This document shows, in pieces, positions 4,532 to 5,353 of a stretch of 5,353 nt of DNA (the first letter of the stretch is position 1; the number at the start of each line of letters is the position of its first letter). The DNA comes from an uncultured Pirellula sp. (GTDB lineage Bacteria; Planctomycetota; Planctomycetia; Pirellulales; Pirellulaceae), in NCBI GenBank assembly GCA_903892365.1, contig CAITIF010000374.1, positions 1 to 5,353 of the forward strand. The letters run 5' to 3'. Position numbers and translations under genes: made by a program. The notes below the pieces were generated by a model. It made no database searches, had not been told where the DNA came from, and saw only the letters and a program-made list of their open reading frames with translations.

Positions 4532-5353
4532 CTAAAGATCTTCGAAATGATCGAATAAAGACAGTTGCACCAAGCCGGAAGCGTTTTTTCGCTTCGGCAA
4601 GGGATCGCGATTCTTTCGGGATCCATGCTTTGTAAACACTCGTTTTGCGTCATCGACCGCAGCGCCCGTTTGACGAATCGCAAATATCTTCTCTCGTGCC
4701 GATTTGTATGCCTGTCGATGATCGACAATGGGCTGGGGGTAGTCTTTGCCAATCTCACATCCATATTTTGACTGGATGTCCATCGGCATCCGGTGCGGTT
4801 CCGCCAGATATTCGTTGGGAACTTGCCCTAGTTCCGGAACGTATTGCCGAATGAAAACGCCAGTCGGATCGTGGTCGATCACTTGTTTCGCTGGAGAGTA
4901 GATGCGGATGGTGTTAATGCCGGTCGTGCCGGATTGCATCTGGCATTGCGAGAAATGAATTCCTGGCTCGAAGTCCAAAAAATGCTTCGCTAAATGCACG
5001 GCTGTAGGACGCCAATGAAGCCATAAGTGATTGGAGGCGAACGAAACCAGCATCGCTCGCATTCGAAAATTGATCCAACTTCTTTGATGCAGTGCCCGCA
5101 TGCATGCGTCGATCATTGGATAGCCTGTCCTGCCCTCCTTCCAGGCTTCAAATCGCTCCTGATTAAAATCATTCTCGCGAAGTCCGTCGTAGACACGGCT
5201 GATGTTCTGCCTCTCCGCTTGTTTCCTTGTCTGTCTTTCTGTCTGTTTCTCTGTCTGTCTCTCTATTTGTCTCTCTGCCGGTGTCTTTGATTGTCTCTCT
5301 GTCGGTCTCTCTGTGTCTCTGTCTCTGTCTCTGTCTCTGCCTCTTCCTCTGCC
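4532..5353 (-). CDS. cryptochrome/deoxyribodipyrimidine photolyase family protein, FAD-binding C-terminal part (runs off right edge)
   Basis: The visible 273 residues are the FAD-binding helical domain of a photolyase/cryptochrome-family flavoprotein, which uses blue light to repair pyrimidine dimers or to signal. Key segments, in window numbering: FEAWKEGRTGYPMIDACMRAL (starting near 67), the INFRMRAMLVSFASNHLWLHWRP helix pair, FEPGIHFSQCQMQSGTTGINTIRIYSP lining the flavin and lesion pocket, DHDPTGVFIRQYVPEL, and a basic tail with YPQPIVDH and HGSRK. This places it with the bacterial 'FAD-binding domain-containing' photolyase-like group rather than the classic E. coli type. The ATG at 5116 is not the start: it lies inside the conserved GYPMIDA motif, and the frame runs open upstream through YDGLRENDFNQ to the edge. 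The first 49 visible residues are low-complexity, encoded by a tandem repeat. The antenna-binding N-terminal domain must lie beyond the window. Repair versus signalling cannot be decided here. Confidence 0.88.
   Translation of the reverse strand, partial: GRGRGRDRDRDRDTERPTERQSKTPAERQIERQTEKQTERQTRKQAERQNISRVYDGLRENDFNQERFEAWKEGRTGYPMIDACMRALHQRSWINFRMRAMLVSFASNHLWLHWRPTAVHLAKHFLDFEPGIHFSQCQMQSGTTGINTIRIYSPAKQVIDHDPTGVFIRQYVPELGQVPNEYLAEPHRMPMDIQSKYGCEIGKDYPQPIVDHRQAYKSAREKIFAIRQTGAAVDDAKRVFTKHGSRKNRDPLPKRKNASGLVQLSLFDHFEDL
5207..5338 (-). repeat. in-frame tandem repeat array: four 6-bp units then nine 12-bp units inside the photolyase gene
   Basis: On the coding (minus) strand, AGAGAC is repeated perfectly four times (5338-5315), encoding Arg-Asp pairs. 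Nine contiguous degenerate 12-bp units follow (5314-5207) with consensus ACAGAGAGACAG, encoding tetrapeptides of consensus Thr-Glu-Arg-Gln; variants include TERP, AERQ, IERQ, TEKQ and TRKQ. One unit (SKTP) diverges strongly. Both periods are multiples of three, so the reading frame is preserved into the conserved photolyase domain. From 5339 to the window edge the strand stays purine-rich (Gly-Arg codons), so the low-complexity tract may continue beyond the window. Confidence 0.93.

Noticed and set aside
4532..5116. Photolyase as a short complete gene starting at the ATG at 5116
   Set aside because: That Met is inside the conserved GYPMIDA motif, and the frame continues upstream through more photolyase-like sequence to the window edge.
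5207..5353. CRISPR array or pure polypurine triplex-forming tract
   Set aside because: Units are 6 and 12 bp without spacers, and the purine strand is regularly interrupted by C. It is a coding microsatellite-like tract.

Overview
The window looks like chromosomal DNA of a planctomycete, probably a Pirellulaceae/Rhodopirellula-type bacterium. This is inferred, not proven. The pointers are mid-range GC, start codons without a clear Shine-Dalgarno sequence, a membrane-anchored c554-type multihaem cytochrome, and a helix-turn-helix plus PTS EIIA fusion. I see no phage, transposon, plasmid, CRISPR, tRNA or rRNA signal.

Layout from left to right. (1) Positions 1-1953, minus strand, hold a tightly packed cluster read from right to left: a tetrahaem cytochrome c (1953-874), a 143-residue protein of unknown function (883-452), and the N-terminal part of a 3-hydroxyacyl-CoA dehydrogenase (479 to the left edge). 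Successive genes overlap by 10 and 28 bases, so they are probably co-transcribed. (2) A divergent intergenic region (1954-2196) separates this cluster from a plus-strand SLOG/'molybdenum carrier'-type gene (2197-2694). (3) A perfect 15-bp tandem duplication (2686-2715) sits at the convergent junction between that gene and the next minus-strand pair. (4) Positions 4368-2711, minus strand, hold a two-gene unit joined by a TAATG stop/start overlap: an excisionase-type helix-turn-helix fused to a PTS EIIA domain, then a 310-residue protein whose C-terminal half reads as a divergent response-regulator receiver. (5) A 163-bp gap contains a 7-bp-stem hairpin. (6) From 5353 to 4532, minus strand, lies the C-terminal part of a cryptochrome/photolyase-family protein that runs off the right edge. 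Its frame carries a long in-frame low-complexity repeat tract: four perfect hexamers followed by nine 12-bp units.

The genes fall into separate jobs: electron transfer and beta-oxidation on the left, a probable phospho-signalling pair in the middle, and DNA photorepair or blue-light sensing on the right. The items most worth a second look are the repeat array inside the photolyase core, the coupled EIIA-HTH/receiver-like pair, and the duplication straddling the two convergent stop codons.
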